NCBI RefSeq assembly: GCF_004216915.1
Contig: NZ_SGXD01000004.1
Coordinates: 310,001 to 374,000, forward strand
Length of the DNA: 64,000 nucleotides
Source: Motilibacter rhizosphaerae
Lineage (GTDB): Bacteria > Actinomycetota > Actinomycetes > Motilibacterales > Motilibacteraceae
Direction: 5' to 3'
Part shown: in pieces, positions 1-8,069 of the stretch
Layout: every line of letters starts with the position of its first letter
How positions within the stretch are numbered: the stretch's first letter is position 1
Notes under the pieces: generated by a model
What the model saw: only the letters and a program-made list of their open reading frames with translations
Databases searched by the model: none
What the model was told of the DNA's origin: nothing
Position numbers and translations under genes: made by a program

Positions 1-2
1 CG

Positions 3-473
3 GAGCAGCTCCCCGTGCCGGACGCGAGCGTCGACGTCGTCATCGCGGCCCAGGCCTGGCACTGGGTCGACCCGGAGCGCGCGGTGCCGGAGGCGGCCCG
101 CGTGCTGCGGCCCGGGGGCGCGCTCGCCCTGCTGTGGAACGTCCGCGACGAGTCCGTCGGGTGGGTCGCCGAGCTCGGCAGGCTCATGGAGCCCGACGTG
201 CGGCAGGACGAGGCCTACGCCCGGCCCGGCGTCGGCGCGCCCTTCGGCCCGGTGGAGCGGTTCGAGGTGCCCTGGCAGCACGAGCTCGCCCCCGGCGACC
301 TCGTCGAGCTCGCCGCCTCGCGCAGCTACGTCATCGCCGCCGCGCCCTCCGACCGCGAGCGCGTCCTGGCCGCGGTGGCCGAGCTGGCCCGGACCGCCCC
401 CGAGCTGGCCGGCCGGGAGCGCGTCGCCCTGCCCTACGTCACCCGCTGCAGCCTCGCCCGGCTGCCGGTCTAG
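3..473 (+). CDS. SAM-dependent class I methyltransferase, C-terminal part
   Basis: The reading frame is open from the window edge, so the start and the SAM-binding glycine loop lie upstream; about 156 residues are visible. The visible part begins in the second half of a Methyltransf_11-type fold: a PDASVDVV strand followed by QAWHWVDPERA and then VLRPGGALALLWN, the usual post-motif II and III pattern of small-molecule methyltransferases. The WHWVDP version is common in actinobacterial proteins annotated only as class I methyltransferases. The substrate cannot be told. It ends against the stop codon of a convergent CDP-alcohol phosphatidyltransferase with no spacer. Confidence 0.8.
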   Translation, partial: EQLPVPDASVDVVIAAQAWHWVDPERAVPEAARVLRPGGALALLWNVRDESVGWVAELGRLMEPDVRQDEAYARPGVGAPFGPVERFEVPWQHELAPGDLVELAASRSYVIAAAPSDRERVLAAVAELARTAPELAGRERVALPYVTRCSLARLPV

Positions 474-1118
474 CTAGCCGCGCAGCTCGCGGCGCGCCCT
501 CAGCAGCAGCTGGGCGCAGCCCGTCGCCCCTCCCGCGACGAGCGCCGCGGCGCCGGCCGTCCCCCAGGCCGGCGCCGGGCCGGGACCCACGGCCGCGCCG
601 ACCGCGAACAGCGCCACGACGACCACGCGGGTCGCCCGCTCCCCCACCGGGTACGCGGGCAGCTCGGTCCCCCCGGCCGCGGCGCGGGCCCGCGCGTACT
701 CCTGGAGGGAGGCGAGCACGAGCGCCGCACCGGCGAGCAGCGGCGGCGCGCCCAGGACGGCGAGCGCGAGCACGAAGCACGCGTCGGTGACCCGGTCCAC
801 CACGGAGTCGAGCAGCCACCCCCACCGCGTCGTCCGCCCGGTGAGCACCGCCACCGCCCCGTCGAGCCCGTCGACGAGGCCGGTGAGACCGGTCAGCGCG
901 GCGCCCGCCAGCGGCCAGGCGGCCCCGGGCAGGCAGGCGACGGGGACGAGCGCGCCGAGCACGAGCCCGGCGAGCGTGACGGCGTCGGGCGGGACGCGGC
1001 GCACGGCGAGCGGCCGGGCCAGCGCGTACGCGACGCGCAGCCAGCCGCGCACCATCCCCGTCGGGACGATGCCGGCGTGGAGCCGCGACCAGGCGGCGAG
1101 GTACTCCTCGAGGGTCAC
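474..1118 (-). CDS. CDP-alcohol phosphatidyltransferase family membrane protein
   Basis: A predicted protein of about 214 residues with several hydrophobic helices and the family signature DGLDGAVA...GWLLDSVVDRVTD, the Asp-rich metal site that moves a phosphatidyl group from a CDP-linked donor to an alcohol acceptor. The Arg of the usual DGxxAR core is a Val here, but the later GxxxDxxxD part is intact. The GTG start at 1118 is the best available because metF ends only 11 bases upstream, so the pair is probably one transcript. The acceptor alcohol (glycerol phosphate, inositol phosphate or other) cannot be decided from the sequence. Confidence 0.75.
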   Translation of the reverse strand: MTLEEYLAAWSRLHAGIVPTGMVRGWLRVAYALARPLAVRRVPPDAVTLAGLVLGALVPVACLPGAAWPLAGAALTGLTGLVDGLDGAVAVLTGRTTRWGWLLDSVVDRVTDACFVLALAVLGAPPLLAGAALVLASLQEYARARAAAGGTELPAYPVGERATRVVVVALFAVGAAVGPGPAPAWGTAGAAALVAGGATGCAQLLLRARRELRG

Positions 1119-1129
1119 CGGCGGCAGCG

Positions 1130-2080
1130 TCAGCGGGAAGCGAGCCCCAGCGCGGCGTACGCCTCGCGCGTCGCCGTCGAGCGGTTGAGCGTGTAGAAGT
1201 GCAGGCCCGGCGCGCCCCCGTCGAGCAGCCGCTGGCCGAGCTCGACCGCGATCTCCACGCCCACCCGGCGGACCCCCTCCGGGTCGCCGTCGACCGCGTG
1301 CAGGCGGGCGGCGAGCTCGTCGGGGAACGCCGCGCCGGACAGCTGCACCATCCGCTGGATCTGCGCGACGTTGGTCACCGGCATCAGCCCGGGGATGACC
1401 GGCAGGCGGCAGCCGAGGGCGTCGAGGCGGTCCACCAGGCGGAAGTAGTCCTCGGCGCGGAAGAAGAACTGGGTGACGGCGTACTCGGCGCCGGCGTCGG
1501 CCTTGCGGACCAGCACCTCGGCGTCCGCCGCGAGGTCGACGGCCTCGGGGTGCTTCTCGGGGAACGCCGCGACCCCGACGGAGAAGTCGCCGAGCGAGCG
1601 GACGAGCTCGACCAGCTCGACGGCGTAGCGCAGGCCCTCCGGGTGCGGCTGCCACTCGGTGCCGGCACCGGCGGGCGGGTCCCCGCGCAGCGCGAGCACG
1701 TTGCGGATGCCGGCGTCGGCGTACTGCCCGATGACGCTGCGCACCTCGGCGCGCGAGGCGCCGACGCAGGTGAGGTGGGCGACCGGCAGCAGCGTGGTGT
1801 CCTCGGCGATGCGCCGGGTGATGCGGACGGTGCGGTCGCGGGTCGACCCGCCGGCGCCGTAGGTGACGGAGACGAACGTCGGCTGCAGCGGCTCGAGCTC
1901 GCGCACGGCGCGGAACAGCTGGCGCTCCCCCTCGTCGGTCTTCGGCGGGAAGAACTCGAAGGAGTACGACGGCCGGCCGGACGCGAGCAGGGCACCCACG
2001 CGCGTGGGCGCGCTGGCGGGGGCGGTGGGAGCAGCAGTCCCGGCGGGCGCGGCAGGCGCGGCATCGAGCGAGGAGGGCAC
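1130..2080 (-). CDS. metF: 5,10-methylenetetrahydrofolate reductase
   Basis: About 316 residues, normal length for bacterial MTHFR. It reduces methylenetetrahydrofolate to 5-methyl-THF for methionine synthesis with FAD. The sequence shows the family hallmarks in order: SFEFFPPKTDEGE near the N-terminus with the catalytic Glu, VTYGAGGS, HLTCVG, LALRGDPP, and QFFF...PVIPGLMPV. The GTG at 2080 is favoured because a TACCCT -10 hexamer lies six bases upstream, typical of leaderless actinobacterial genes. A 20-25 residue low-complexity Ala/Pro tail precedes the fold. It diverges from the prenyltransferase gene; the same neighbourhood (metF next to idsA) occurs in mycobacteria. Confidence 0.93.
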   Translation of the reverse strand: MPSSLDAAPAAPAGTAAPTAPASAPTRVGALLASGRPSYSFEFFPPKTDEGERQLFRAVRELEPLQPTFVSVTYGAGGSTRDRTVRITRRIAEDTTLLPVAHLTCVGASRAEVRSVIGQYADAGIRNVLALRGDPPAGAGTEWQPHPEGLRYAVELVELVRSLGDFSVGVAAFPEKHPEAVDLAADAEVLVRKADAGAEYAVTQFFFRAEDYFRLVDRLDALGCRLPVIPGLMPVTNVAQIQRMVQLSGAAFPDELAARLHAVDGDPEGVRRVGVEIAVELGQRLLDGGAPGLHFYTLNRSTATREAYAALGLASR

Positions 2081-2086
2081 GCACCC

Positions 2087-2092
2087 AGGGTA
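2087..2092 (-). promoter_or_regulatory. -10 hexamer of metF, leaderless arrangement
   Basis: On the minus strand TACCCT is followed by six bases and then the GTG of metF, so transcription would begin at or next to the start codon. No convincing -35 box was found. Confidence 0.45.
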
Positions 2093-2178
2093 GCCAGCGG
2101 GGCGGGGAGCGCTCCCTGGGCGACGAGCACCTCGGGGAGCCCGGATGATCTCGGACTGCCGAGCGCTCCCGCTGCCCC

Positions 2179-2184
2179 TACGCT
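2179..2184 (+). promoter_or_regulatory. Possible -10 hexamer of the carotenoid operon
   Basis: TACGCT fits the actinobacterial TANNNT pattern and would place the transcript start near 2191, about 25 bases before the crtE start. There is no clear -35 element. Confidence 0.3.
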
Positions 2185-2215
2185 CGAAGCGCATCCCCGA
2201 CGCGCTGGAGGTCCC

Positions 2216-3307
2216 GTGGCCCGCTCCCTGCCGACCGCCCTGGACGGTACGGACCTGCTGGCCCGCGTCGAGAAGGCGCTGGCCGAGTTCCTCGACGCGC
2301 AGGCGCCGGCACTGGACGCCGTGGCTCCGGACCTCGCGCCCGTGATGGGCACGGTGCAGGACTTCCTGCTCGACGGCGGGAAGCGGCTGCGGCCCGCCTT
2401 CGCGTACTGGGGGTGGCGGGGCGCCGGCGGGGCCGACGGCGAGGAGGTCGTCCGCGCGGCCTCCGCCCTCGAACTGCTCCACGCCTGCGCGCTCATCCAT
2501 GACGACGTCATGGACGGCAGCGACACCCGTCGCGGCAAGCCCGCCGTGCACCGGCGCTTCGCGGCGCTGCACCGCGGCGAGCGCTGGCAGGGCGTGCCGG
2601 AGCAGTTCGGCACGGCCGCCGCCGTGCTGCTCGGCGACCTGTGCCTCGTCTGGTCCGACACGATGCTCGCCCGCTGCGGCCTGCCGCCCGAAGCGCTGCG
2701 GCGCGCGCAGCCGGTCTACGACACGATGCGCCTCGAGCTCATGGCGGGCCAGTACCTCGACGTGCTCGAGCAGGCCGTCGCCAGCACGGAGGTCGACCGG
2801 GCGCTGCGGGTGGCCCGCTACAAGACCGCGAAGTACACCATCGAGCGCCCGCTGCACCTCGGCGCCAGCCTCGCCGGCGGGGACCAGGCCGTGCTCGACG
2901 CGCTGTCGGCGTACGGCCTGCCGCTGGGCGAGGCCTTCCAGCTGCGCGACGACGTGCTCGGCGTCTTCGGCGACCCGTCGGAGACCGGCAAGCCGGCCGG
3001 CGACGACCTGCGCGAGGGCAAGCGCACGGTGCTCGTGGCCGAGGCGCTCGCGGCCGCGACGCCGCGCCAGGAGGCGGTGGTGGCGAGGCTGCTCGGCGAC
3101 CCGAGGCTCGACGCGGACGGCGTGGCCGCGCTGCGCGAGGTCCTCGTCGACACCGGTGCGCTGGAGGCGACCGAGCAGCGCATCACGCGCAGCCTCGACG
3201 AGGCGCTCGGCGCGCTCGACGCGGCGGCGGGGTCGGGCACGCTCGACGCCACGGCCTGCACCGCGCTGCGCGAGCTGGCCGTCGCCGCCACCGCGCGGAC
3301 GGTCTGA
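2216..3307 (+). CDS. crtE: Geranylgeranyl/polyprenyl diphosphate synthase
   Basis: Trans-prenyltransferase of about 363 residues that condenses isopentenyl diphosphate onto allylic diphosphates. The N-terminal KRLRP (residues 56-60) binds IPP, the first Asp-rich motif DDVMD is at residues 96-100, and the second (LRDDVLGVFGD) is near 245. The GTG at 2216 follows a GGAGG ribosome-binding site with short spacing. It heads a tight operon, with crtI starting one base after its stop, so geranylgeranyl diphosphate for carotenoids is the likely product. The mycobacterial positional homologue is idsA2, hence idsA is an alternative name. Chain length cannot be proved from sequence. Confidence 0.88.
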   Translation: MARSLPTALDGTDLLARVEKALAEFLDAQAPALDAVAPDLAPVMGTVQDFLLDGGKRLRPAFAYWGWRGAGGADGEEVVRAASALELLHACALIHDDVMDGSDTRRGKPAVHRRFAALHRGERWQGVPEQFGTAAAVLLGDLCLVWSDTMLARCGLPPEALRRAQPVYDTMRLELMAGQYLDVLEQAVASTEVDRALRVARYKTAKYTIERPLHLGASLAGGDQAVLDALSAYGLPLGEAFQLRDDVLGVFGDPSETGKPAGDDLREGKRTVLVAEALAAATPRQEAVVARLLGDPRLDADGVAALREVLVDTGALEATEQRITRSLDEALGALDAAAGSGTLDATACTALRELAVAATARTV

Positions 3308-3308
3308 C

Positions 3309-4808
3309 GTGCGCACGCTCAAGGGACCCTCGGACTCCGTCGTCGTCGTCGGCGCCGGGCTCGGCGGCCTGTCCGCCGCGCTGCGCCTCGCCGGCGCCGG
3401 GCGCCGCGTCACCGTCATCGAGCGGGAGGCCGAGCCCGGCGGCCGGGCGGGCGTCCTGCGCGACGCGGGCTGGTCGTTCGACACCGGCCCGACGGTGCTC
3501 ACCATGCCCGAGCTCATCGCCGACGCGCTCGCCTGCGTGGACGAGGAGCTCGAGGACTGGCTCGACCTCGAGCCGGTGCGCCCGCTCTACCGCGCGCGCT
3601 ACGCCGACGGCTCCGTCCTCGACGTGCACGCCGACACCGAGCAGATGGCCGAGGAGATCACGCGCGTCTGCGGCGCGGGCGAGGCAGCGGGCTACCGGCG
3701 CTACGTCGAGTTCGTCTCCGAGCTCTACCGCCTGCAGATCCGGCACTTCATCGACCGCAACATCGACTCGCCGCTCTCGCTGGTCTCCCCCAGCCTGGCC
3801 CGGCTCGTCGCCATCGGCGGCTTCCGCAAGCTCACCCCGAAGGTCGGGCAGTACCTCCAGGACCCCCGCACCCAGCGGGTCTTCTCCTTCCAGTCGATGT
3901 ACGCCGGGCTCGCCCCGCAGGACGCGCTCGCGATCTACGCCGTCATCGCCTACATGGACTCCGTGGCGGGGGTCTACTTCCCGCGCGGCGGCATGCACGC
4001 CGTACCCCGCGCGCTGGCGGGTGCCGCCGAGAAGGCGGGCGTCGAGTTCCGCTACGGCACCACGGTCTCCCGGGTCGAGACCCGCGGGAAGCGGGCGGTC
4101 GCCGTCATCACCGCGGACGGGGAGCGCATCCCCTGCGACGCGCTCGTCCTCAACCCCGACCTGCCCGTCGCCCACCGCGACCTGCTGGGGTCGGTGCCGC
4201 GCCGGGTGGAGCGCCTCTCCTACTCACCGTCCTGCGCGCTGCTGCTCGCGGGGAGCACCGCGACGTACCCCGACCTGGTGCACCACAACATCTTCTTCGG
4301 CGATGCCTGGGAGGGCGTCTTCGACGAGATCATCGACCAGGGCAGGCTGATGAGCGACCCGTCGTTCCTCGTGACCCGCCCGACGGCGAGCGACCCCTCA
4401 CTCGCGCCGGCGGGCAAGGAGTCGTACTACGCGCTGTTCCCGACGCCCAACCTGCGCGCGGGGATCGACTGGCGCGGCGAGGGTCCGCGCTACCGCGACG
4501 CCATGGTCGCCTCGATGGAGTCCCGCGGTCTCAGCGGCTTCGGTGACTCCATCGAGGTCGAGCACCTCACCACCCCGCTCGACTGGGAGGAGCGCGGCAT
4601 GGAGGCCGGGGCGCCCTTCGCCGCCGCCCACACGTTCCTCCAGACCGGTCCGTTCCGGCCGCGCAACACCTGGGGCGACAACGTCGCGTTCGCCGGCAGC
4701 GGGACCCAGCCGGGCGTCGGCGTGCCGATGGTGCTGCTCAGCGGGCGGCTGGCGGCCGAGCGGATCACGGGGCCCGACAGGGCGTACCGGTCGCGGGCGT
4801 GGCGGTGA
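3309..4808 (+). CDS. crtI: Phytoene desaturase (lycopene-forming type)
   Basis: FAD-dependent amine-oxidase-fold enzyme of about 499 residues that introduces double bonds into phytoene. An N-terminal Rossmann motif GAGLGG at residues 15-20 is followed by a conserved Glu (VTVIEREAEPGGRAG), DTGPTVLTMPE, and the family C-terminal FAD motif GSGTQPGVGVPMVLLSG close to the end. The GTG start is one base after the crtE stop and its own stop overlaps crtB, so the three genes are translationally coupled. No lycopene cyclase or later carotenoid gene is in the window, so the end product here is inferred only as far as lycopene. Confidence 0.93.
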   Translation: MRTLKGPSDSVVVVGAGLGGLSAALRLAGAGRRVTVIEREAEPGGRAGVLRDAGWSFDTGPTVLTMPELIADALACVDEELEDWLDLEPVRPLYRARYADGSVLDVHADTEQMAEEITRVCGAGEAAGYRRYVEFVSELYRLQIRHFIDRNIDSPLSLVSPSLARLVAIGGFRKLTPKVGQYLQDPRTQRVFSFQSMYAGLAPQDALAIYAVIAYMDSVAGVYFPRGGMHAVPRALAGAAEKAGVEFRYGTTVSRVETRGKRAVAVITADGERIPCDALVLNPDLPVAHRDLLGSVPRRVERLSYSPSCALLLAGSTATYPDLVHHNIFFGDAWEGVFDEIIDQGRLMSDPSFLVTRPTASDPSLAPAGKESYYALFPTPNLRAGIDWRGEGPRYRDAMVASMESRGLSGFGDSIEVEHLTTPLDWEERGMEAGAPFAAAHTFLQTGPFRPRNTWGDNVAFAGSGTQPGVGVPMVLLSGRLAAERITGPDRAYRSRAWR

Positions 4809-5755
4809 GCCGGCTGCAGCTGCAGGGCGGCGCGCGCGACCTCGACGCCGCCGGCATCACCGACCCCGCGCTGCGCGAGTCCTACGAGGTCTGCCGACGG
4901 CTCAACGCCGAGCACGGCAAGACCTACTACCTCGCGACGCTGCTGCTGCCCTCGCACAAGCGGCCCTACGTGCACGCGCTCTACGGCTTCGCCCGCTACG
5001 CCGACGAGTTCGTCGACTCGCTCACGGACCCGCACCCCGACGCGCTGCTCCCCTGGGCCCAGCGCTTCCTCGCCGACCTCGAGGCAGGCTCCTCGACGGA
5101 CCCCGTGGGGAGCGCCATGGTCGACACCGTGCGCCGCTGGGACATCCCGGTCGAGCACGTGGTCGCGTTCCTCGACTCGATGGCGATGGACCTCACGGTG
5201 ACGTCGTACGCGACGTACGACGACCTCCGCGGCTACATGCACGGCTCGGCGGCGGTCATCGGGCTGGAGATGCTGCCGATCCTCGAGCCGCTCGACGACG
5301 CCGCCGCTCCCGCCGCGGCTGCTCTGGGCGAGGCGTTCCAGCTGAGCAACTTCCTCCGCGACGTCGCCGAGGACCTGCAGCGCGGCCGGGTCTACCTGCC
5401 GCAGGAGGACCTCGACCGCTTCGGCGTCACGCGCGCCGACCTGGCCGTCGCCCCGGCCCTCCCCCACGTGCGCGAGCTCATCGCCTTCGAGGTACGCCGC
5501 TGCCGGGAGATCTACGCCGTCGCCGAGAGCGGCATCGACCACCTGCACCCCACGAGCCGGGACTGCATCAGGACCGCGCTCGTGCTCTACGGCGGCATCC
5601 TCGACGAGATCGAGCGGGTGGACCACGACGTGCTCTCCGCCCGCGTCTCGGTGCCCCTGCCCAAGCGGCTCCGCGTCGCGGTCCCCGGGCTCGTGCGGGC
5701 GGCGGCGGCGCGGCGCGAGGCGCGGTCGTGGCGCCCGCTCCCCGGCGCCGCCTGA
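4799..5755 (+). CDS. crtB: Phytoene synthase
   Basis: Squalene/phytoene synthase family, about 318 residues; it joins two geranylgeranyl diphosphates head to head. Both Asp-rich sites are present: DEFVD near residue 70 and DVAED near 188, the latter inside the signature LRDVAEDLQRGRVYLPQEDL. Two starts are possible: GTG 4799, or GTG 4805, which overlaps the crtI stop as GTGA. Either way translation is coupled to crtI. Last gene of the crtE-crtI-crtB operon. Confidence 0.93.
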   Translation: MAVSRLQLQGGARDLDAAGITDPALRESYEVCRRLNAEHGKTYYLATLLLPSHKRPYVHALYGFARYADEFVDSLTDPHPDALLPWAQRFLADLEAGSSTDPVGSAMVDTVRRWDIPVEHVVAFLDSMAMDLTVTSYATYDDLRGYMHGSAAVIGLEMLPILEPLDDAAAPAAAALGEAFQLSNFLRDVAEDLQRGRVYLPQEDLDRFGVTRADLAVAPALPHVRELIAFEVRRCREIYAVAESGIDHLHPTSRDCIRTALVLYGGILDEIERVDHDVLSARVSVPLPKRLRVAVPGLVRAAAARREARSWRPLPGAA

Positions 5756-5761
5756 GGAGGG

Positions 5762-6331
5762 TCAGGCGACCGAGCCGCCGTCCCGGCGGAGCAGCTCAGC
5801 GACGAGCAGCAGCGCGAGCGACGTCGTGCCGCAGAGCAGCCGCCCGGCGACGGCGTCGTCGACCGCCTCGTCCAGCGCCACCCAGCGCTGCTCCATCCCC
5901 TGCTCGTCGTCCTCGCGCTCGGCCTCGCCCGGTGCGAGTCCCGTGGCGAGGTAGAGCTCGGTGCGCTCCTCGCTCACGCCGGCCGCGGGGGCGACGGTGC
6001 GCAGGTGCCGCCACCGCTCGGCGGACCAGCCGGTCTCCTCGTGCAGCTCGCGCCGCGCGGCCTGCTCCGGGGGCTCGCCCTCCCGGTCCTGGAAGCCCAT
6101 GGGCAGCTGCCACAGGCGCTGCTCGACGGCGGGCCGGAACTGCTCGACGAGCAGCACCTGCCGGTCCTCGCGCAGGGCCACGACCGCCACGCCGCCCGGG
6201 TGGGCGAGGACGTCGTACGCCCGCTCCTCGCCGCCGTCGGGCACGACGGCCCGGCGCACGCCCACCTTCGGCCCGTCGTAGACCGGCTCCGAGCGCACCA
6301 CGTGCTCCGCGTGCTCCTGCTGCTCTGGCAT
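5762..6331 (-). CDS. NUDIX hydrolase, ADP-ribose pyrophosphatase type
   Basis: About 189 residues. The Nudix box is present as GFQDREGEPPEQAARREL followed by HEETGW, the version with one extra residue before the first Glu that is typical of ADP-ribose pyrophosphatases. The upstream VVALREDRQVLLVEQFRPAVEQRLWQLP matches the same subfamily. It probably hydrolyses ADP-ribose or a related nucleoside diphosphate. ATG start. It is convergent with the carotenoid operon with only six bases between the stops. Confidence 0.82.
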   Translation of the reverse strand: MPEQQEHAEHVVRSEPVYDGPKVGVRRAVVPDGGEERAYDVLAHPGGVAVVALREDRQVLLVEQFRPAVEQRLWQLPMGFQDREGEPPEQAARRELHEETGWSAERWRHLRTVAPAAGVSEERTELYLATGLAPGEAEREDDEQGMEQRWVALDEAVDDAVAGRLLCGTTSLALLLVAELLRRDGGSVA

Positions 6332-6418
6332 GGCGCAGCCCCTGCCCGCCCCCGGCCGGCCGCACGCGCGGGGCGGGAGGTCGGACGCGGGGCCAGCGCG
6401 CGGGTCGGCGCGCCGGGG

Positions 6419-6784
6419 TCAGAGCGCGAGCGCCTGGGCGCGCCGCTTGACCTCGGTCCCACGGTTCTCGCGCAGCGCCTGCACGGGGGTGCCGGGCAGC
6501 GAGTCGTCCGGGGTGAACAGCCAGCGCAGGGCCTCGTCGTCGTCGAAGCCCGCGTCGCCGAGCACGGTGATGAGGCCGGGCAGGCCCTTGACCACAGCGC
6601 CGTCGAGGACGAAGGCCGCGGGGACGCTCAGCACGTTGCGCTCGCCGCGGCGGGCGGCCAGCAGGGCGCGGTCCTTGATCAGCGAGCGGACCTTGACCAC
6701 GTCGACGCCGAGCGCCTCGGCGACGTCGGGGACGGTCAGCCAGCTGCTGACGAGGGTGTCGACCTCGGGGGCTGCGTTGCTCAC
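6419..6784 (-). CDS. Rv2175c-family winged-helix DNA-binding protein
   Basis: About 121 residues. An N-terminal helix-turn-helix (WLTVPDVAEALGVDVVKVRSLI) and a C-terminal GLPGLITVLGDAGFDDDEALRWLF are characteristic of the mycobacterial Rv2175c family, a known substrate of the kinase PknL. Here a PknL-type kinase lies 1.3 kb away on the other strand, as in mycobacteria, so regulation by phosphorylation is a reasonable inference. The GTG start is six bases after a TAGAGT hexamer, suggesting a leaderless transcript. Target genes are unknown. Confidence 0.85.
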   Translation of the reverse strand: MSNAAPEVDTLVSSWLTVPDVAEALGVDVVKVRSLIKDRALLAARRGERNVLSVPAAFVLDGAVVKGLPGLITVLGDAGFDDDEALRWLFTPDDSLPGTPVQALRENRGTEVKRRAQALAL

Positions 6785-6790
6785 GGGCGC

Positions 6791-6796
6791 ACTCTA
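6791..6796 (-). promoter_or_regulatory. -10 hexamer of the Rv2175c-type gene, leaderless arrangement
   Basis: TAGAGT on the minus strand, then six bases, then the GTG start. The -35 region is not recognisable. Confidence 0.4.
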
Positions 6797-6830
6797 GCGA
6801 GCCGCGGGGCGGCTGGGCAGGTCGTCACTC

Positions 6831-6860
6831 TTGTCACAATCGCCACAACACTACTAGCGT
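6831..6860 (+). promoter_or_regulatory. Housekeeping promoter of the LysM/transglycosylase gene
   Basis: TTGTCA at 6831-6836 and TAGCGT at 6855-6860 with an 18-base spacer. The transcript would start near 6867 and carry an untranslated leader of about 95 bases before the ATG at 6963; no known riboswitch was recognised in that leader. Confidence 0.5.
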
Positions 6861-6962
6861 GCCCCTCCAGCACCAGGAGCGACACGCCGACACAGCTGTC
6901 GTGACGACGAGCGGCTCGCCGCTCCCCCGCAGCAGGCGGAAGGCCGCCGAGGAAGAGGCACG

Positions 6963-8060
6963 ATGAGCGAGGCCACCCCGGGTCGAGCGGCAGGGCCGCG
7001 CCCGCGGCGAGCCGGCGCGCTGCGCGCGCTCGCGGTGCCGCTGCTCGTCGCGGTGCTCGGGACGGCGGCGGCGCCGGGATGGACGACGGTCCGCGTCCGC
7101 CAGGGCGACACGCTCTCGGCGATCGCGCACCGCTACCACACGAGCGTGGCGCGCCTCGTGCGCGCCAACGACCTCCCCGGCAACGGGCACGTCATCATCG
7201 CGGGCGCCGTGCTGAAGGTGCCCACCGCTGCGGCGCAGGCGAAGATCGCCGCGAAGCGGTCGGCGGGCTCCCGCGCGCACCGCACCACGGCCCGGCGCAC
7301 GACCGTGCGCACCACCACCGTGCGCTCGACCCGGGTGGTCTACGTGCGCTACGTCGTGCGCCCCGGCGACAGCCTGCAGCGGATCGCCCGCCACTACGGG
7401 ACGCCGGCCAGCGCGATCCGGCTGCGCAACTCGCTGCCCGGCGACAGCATGGTGCGGATCGGGCAGGTGCTCCGGATCCCCGTCCACCGCACGACGGCCG
7501 TCCGGACCACGACGCGCACCCCCAGCAGGACGCCGACCCGGCGGAAGGCGACGAGCCGCCCGCTGCGCACCACGGGGTCGAACTCGTTCGCCGGGCGGAC
7601 CTACCCGAGCGAGACCGTGCGCCGCGCCGCGGTCAACCGCGCGAAGCTCGCCTCCCGCTCGCTGCCCTCGCGCGACCGGATGCGCGCCATCATCGCCTCC
7701 ACCGCCCGCAAGCACGGCGTGAGCCCGTCGCTCGCGCTCGCCGTCGCGTACCAGGAGTCGGGGTGGAGCCCGCGCGTCGTGAGCGTCGCCGGGGCCATCG
7801 GGGCACTGCAGGTCATGCCCGCCACCGGGGAGTGGGCGTCCGGCATCGTCGGGCGCCGGCTCAACCTGCTCGACCCGTACGACAACGCCACGGCGGGCGT
7901 CGTCCTGCTGCAGGTGCTGACGCGCACGGCGGCCACCACCGAGCAGGCGGTCGCGGGCTACTACCAGGGGCTCGCCTCGGTGCGCAGCCGCGGGATGTTC
8001 TCCGACACCAAGCAGTACGTCGCGAGCGTGATGGCCCTGCGCGGGAGGTTCGGCGCCTAG
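6963..8060 (+). CDS. Secreted LysM-LysM lytic transglycosylase
   Basis: About 365 residues: a short basic N-terminus and hydrophobic segment (export signal), a LysM domain from about residue 40 (VRQGDTLSAIAHRYHTS), a second LysM from about 127 (VRPGDSLQRIARHYGTP), Thr/Arg-rich basic linkers, then an SLT domain from about 240 with the catalytic Glu in VAYQESGWSP and the downstream GAIGALQVMPATGEW signature. It should bind and cleave peptidoglycan outside the membrane. It lies between the Rv2175c-type gene and the PASTA kinase, both linked to cell-wall signalling, and its stop codon forms part of the kinase -10 box. Confidence 0.9.
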   Translation: MSEATPGRAAGPRPRRAGALRALAVPLLVAVLGTAAAPGWTTVRVRQGDTLSAIAHRYHTSVARLVRANDLPGNGHVIIAGAVLKVPTAAAQAKIAAKRSAGSRAHRTTARRTTVRTTTVRSTRVVYVRYVVRPGDSLQRIARHYGTPASAIRLRNSLPGDSMVRIGQVLRIPVHRTTAVRTTTRTPSRTPTRRKATSRPLRTTGSNSFAGRTYPSETVRRAAVNRAKLASRSLPSRDRMRAIIASTARKHGVSPSLALAVAYQESGWSPRVVSVAGAIGALQVMPATGEWASGIVGRRLNLLDPYDNATAGVVLLQVLTRTAATTEQAVAGYYQGLASVRSRGMFSDTKQYVASVMALRGRFGA

Positions 8061-8063
8061 ACT
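8058..8063 (+). promoter_or_regulatory. -10 hexamer of the PASTA kinase gene, overlapping the previous stop codon
   Basis: TAGACT includes the TAG stop of the transglycosylase gene; six bases then lead to the kinase GTG. This would give the kinase its own leaderless transcript besides read-through. Confidence 0.4.
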
Positions 8064-8069
8064 CCACGG

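Noticed and set aside
1199-2215. Long forward open frame continuing upstream of crtE.
   Set aside because: It lies opposite metF and shows no domain; the true start has a GGAGG site at 2207-2211.
6867-6962. A riboswitch in the 95-base leader of the LysM transglycosylase gene.
   Set aside because: None of the conserved ydaO blocks found in the rpf leader occur here.
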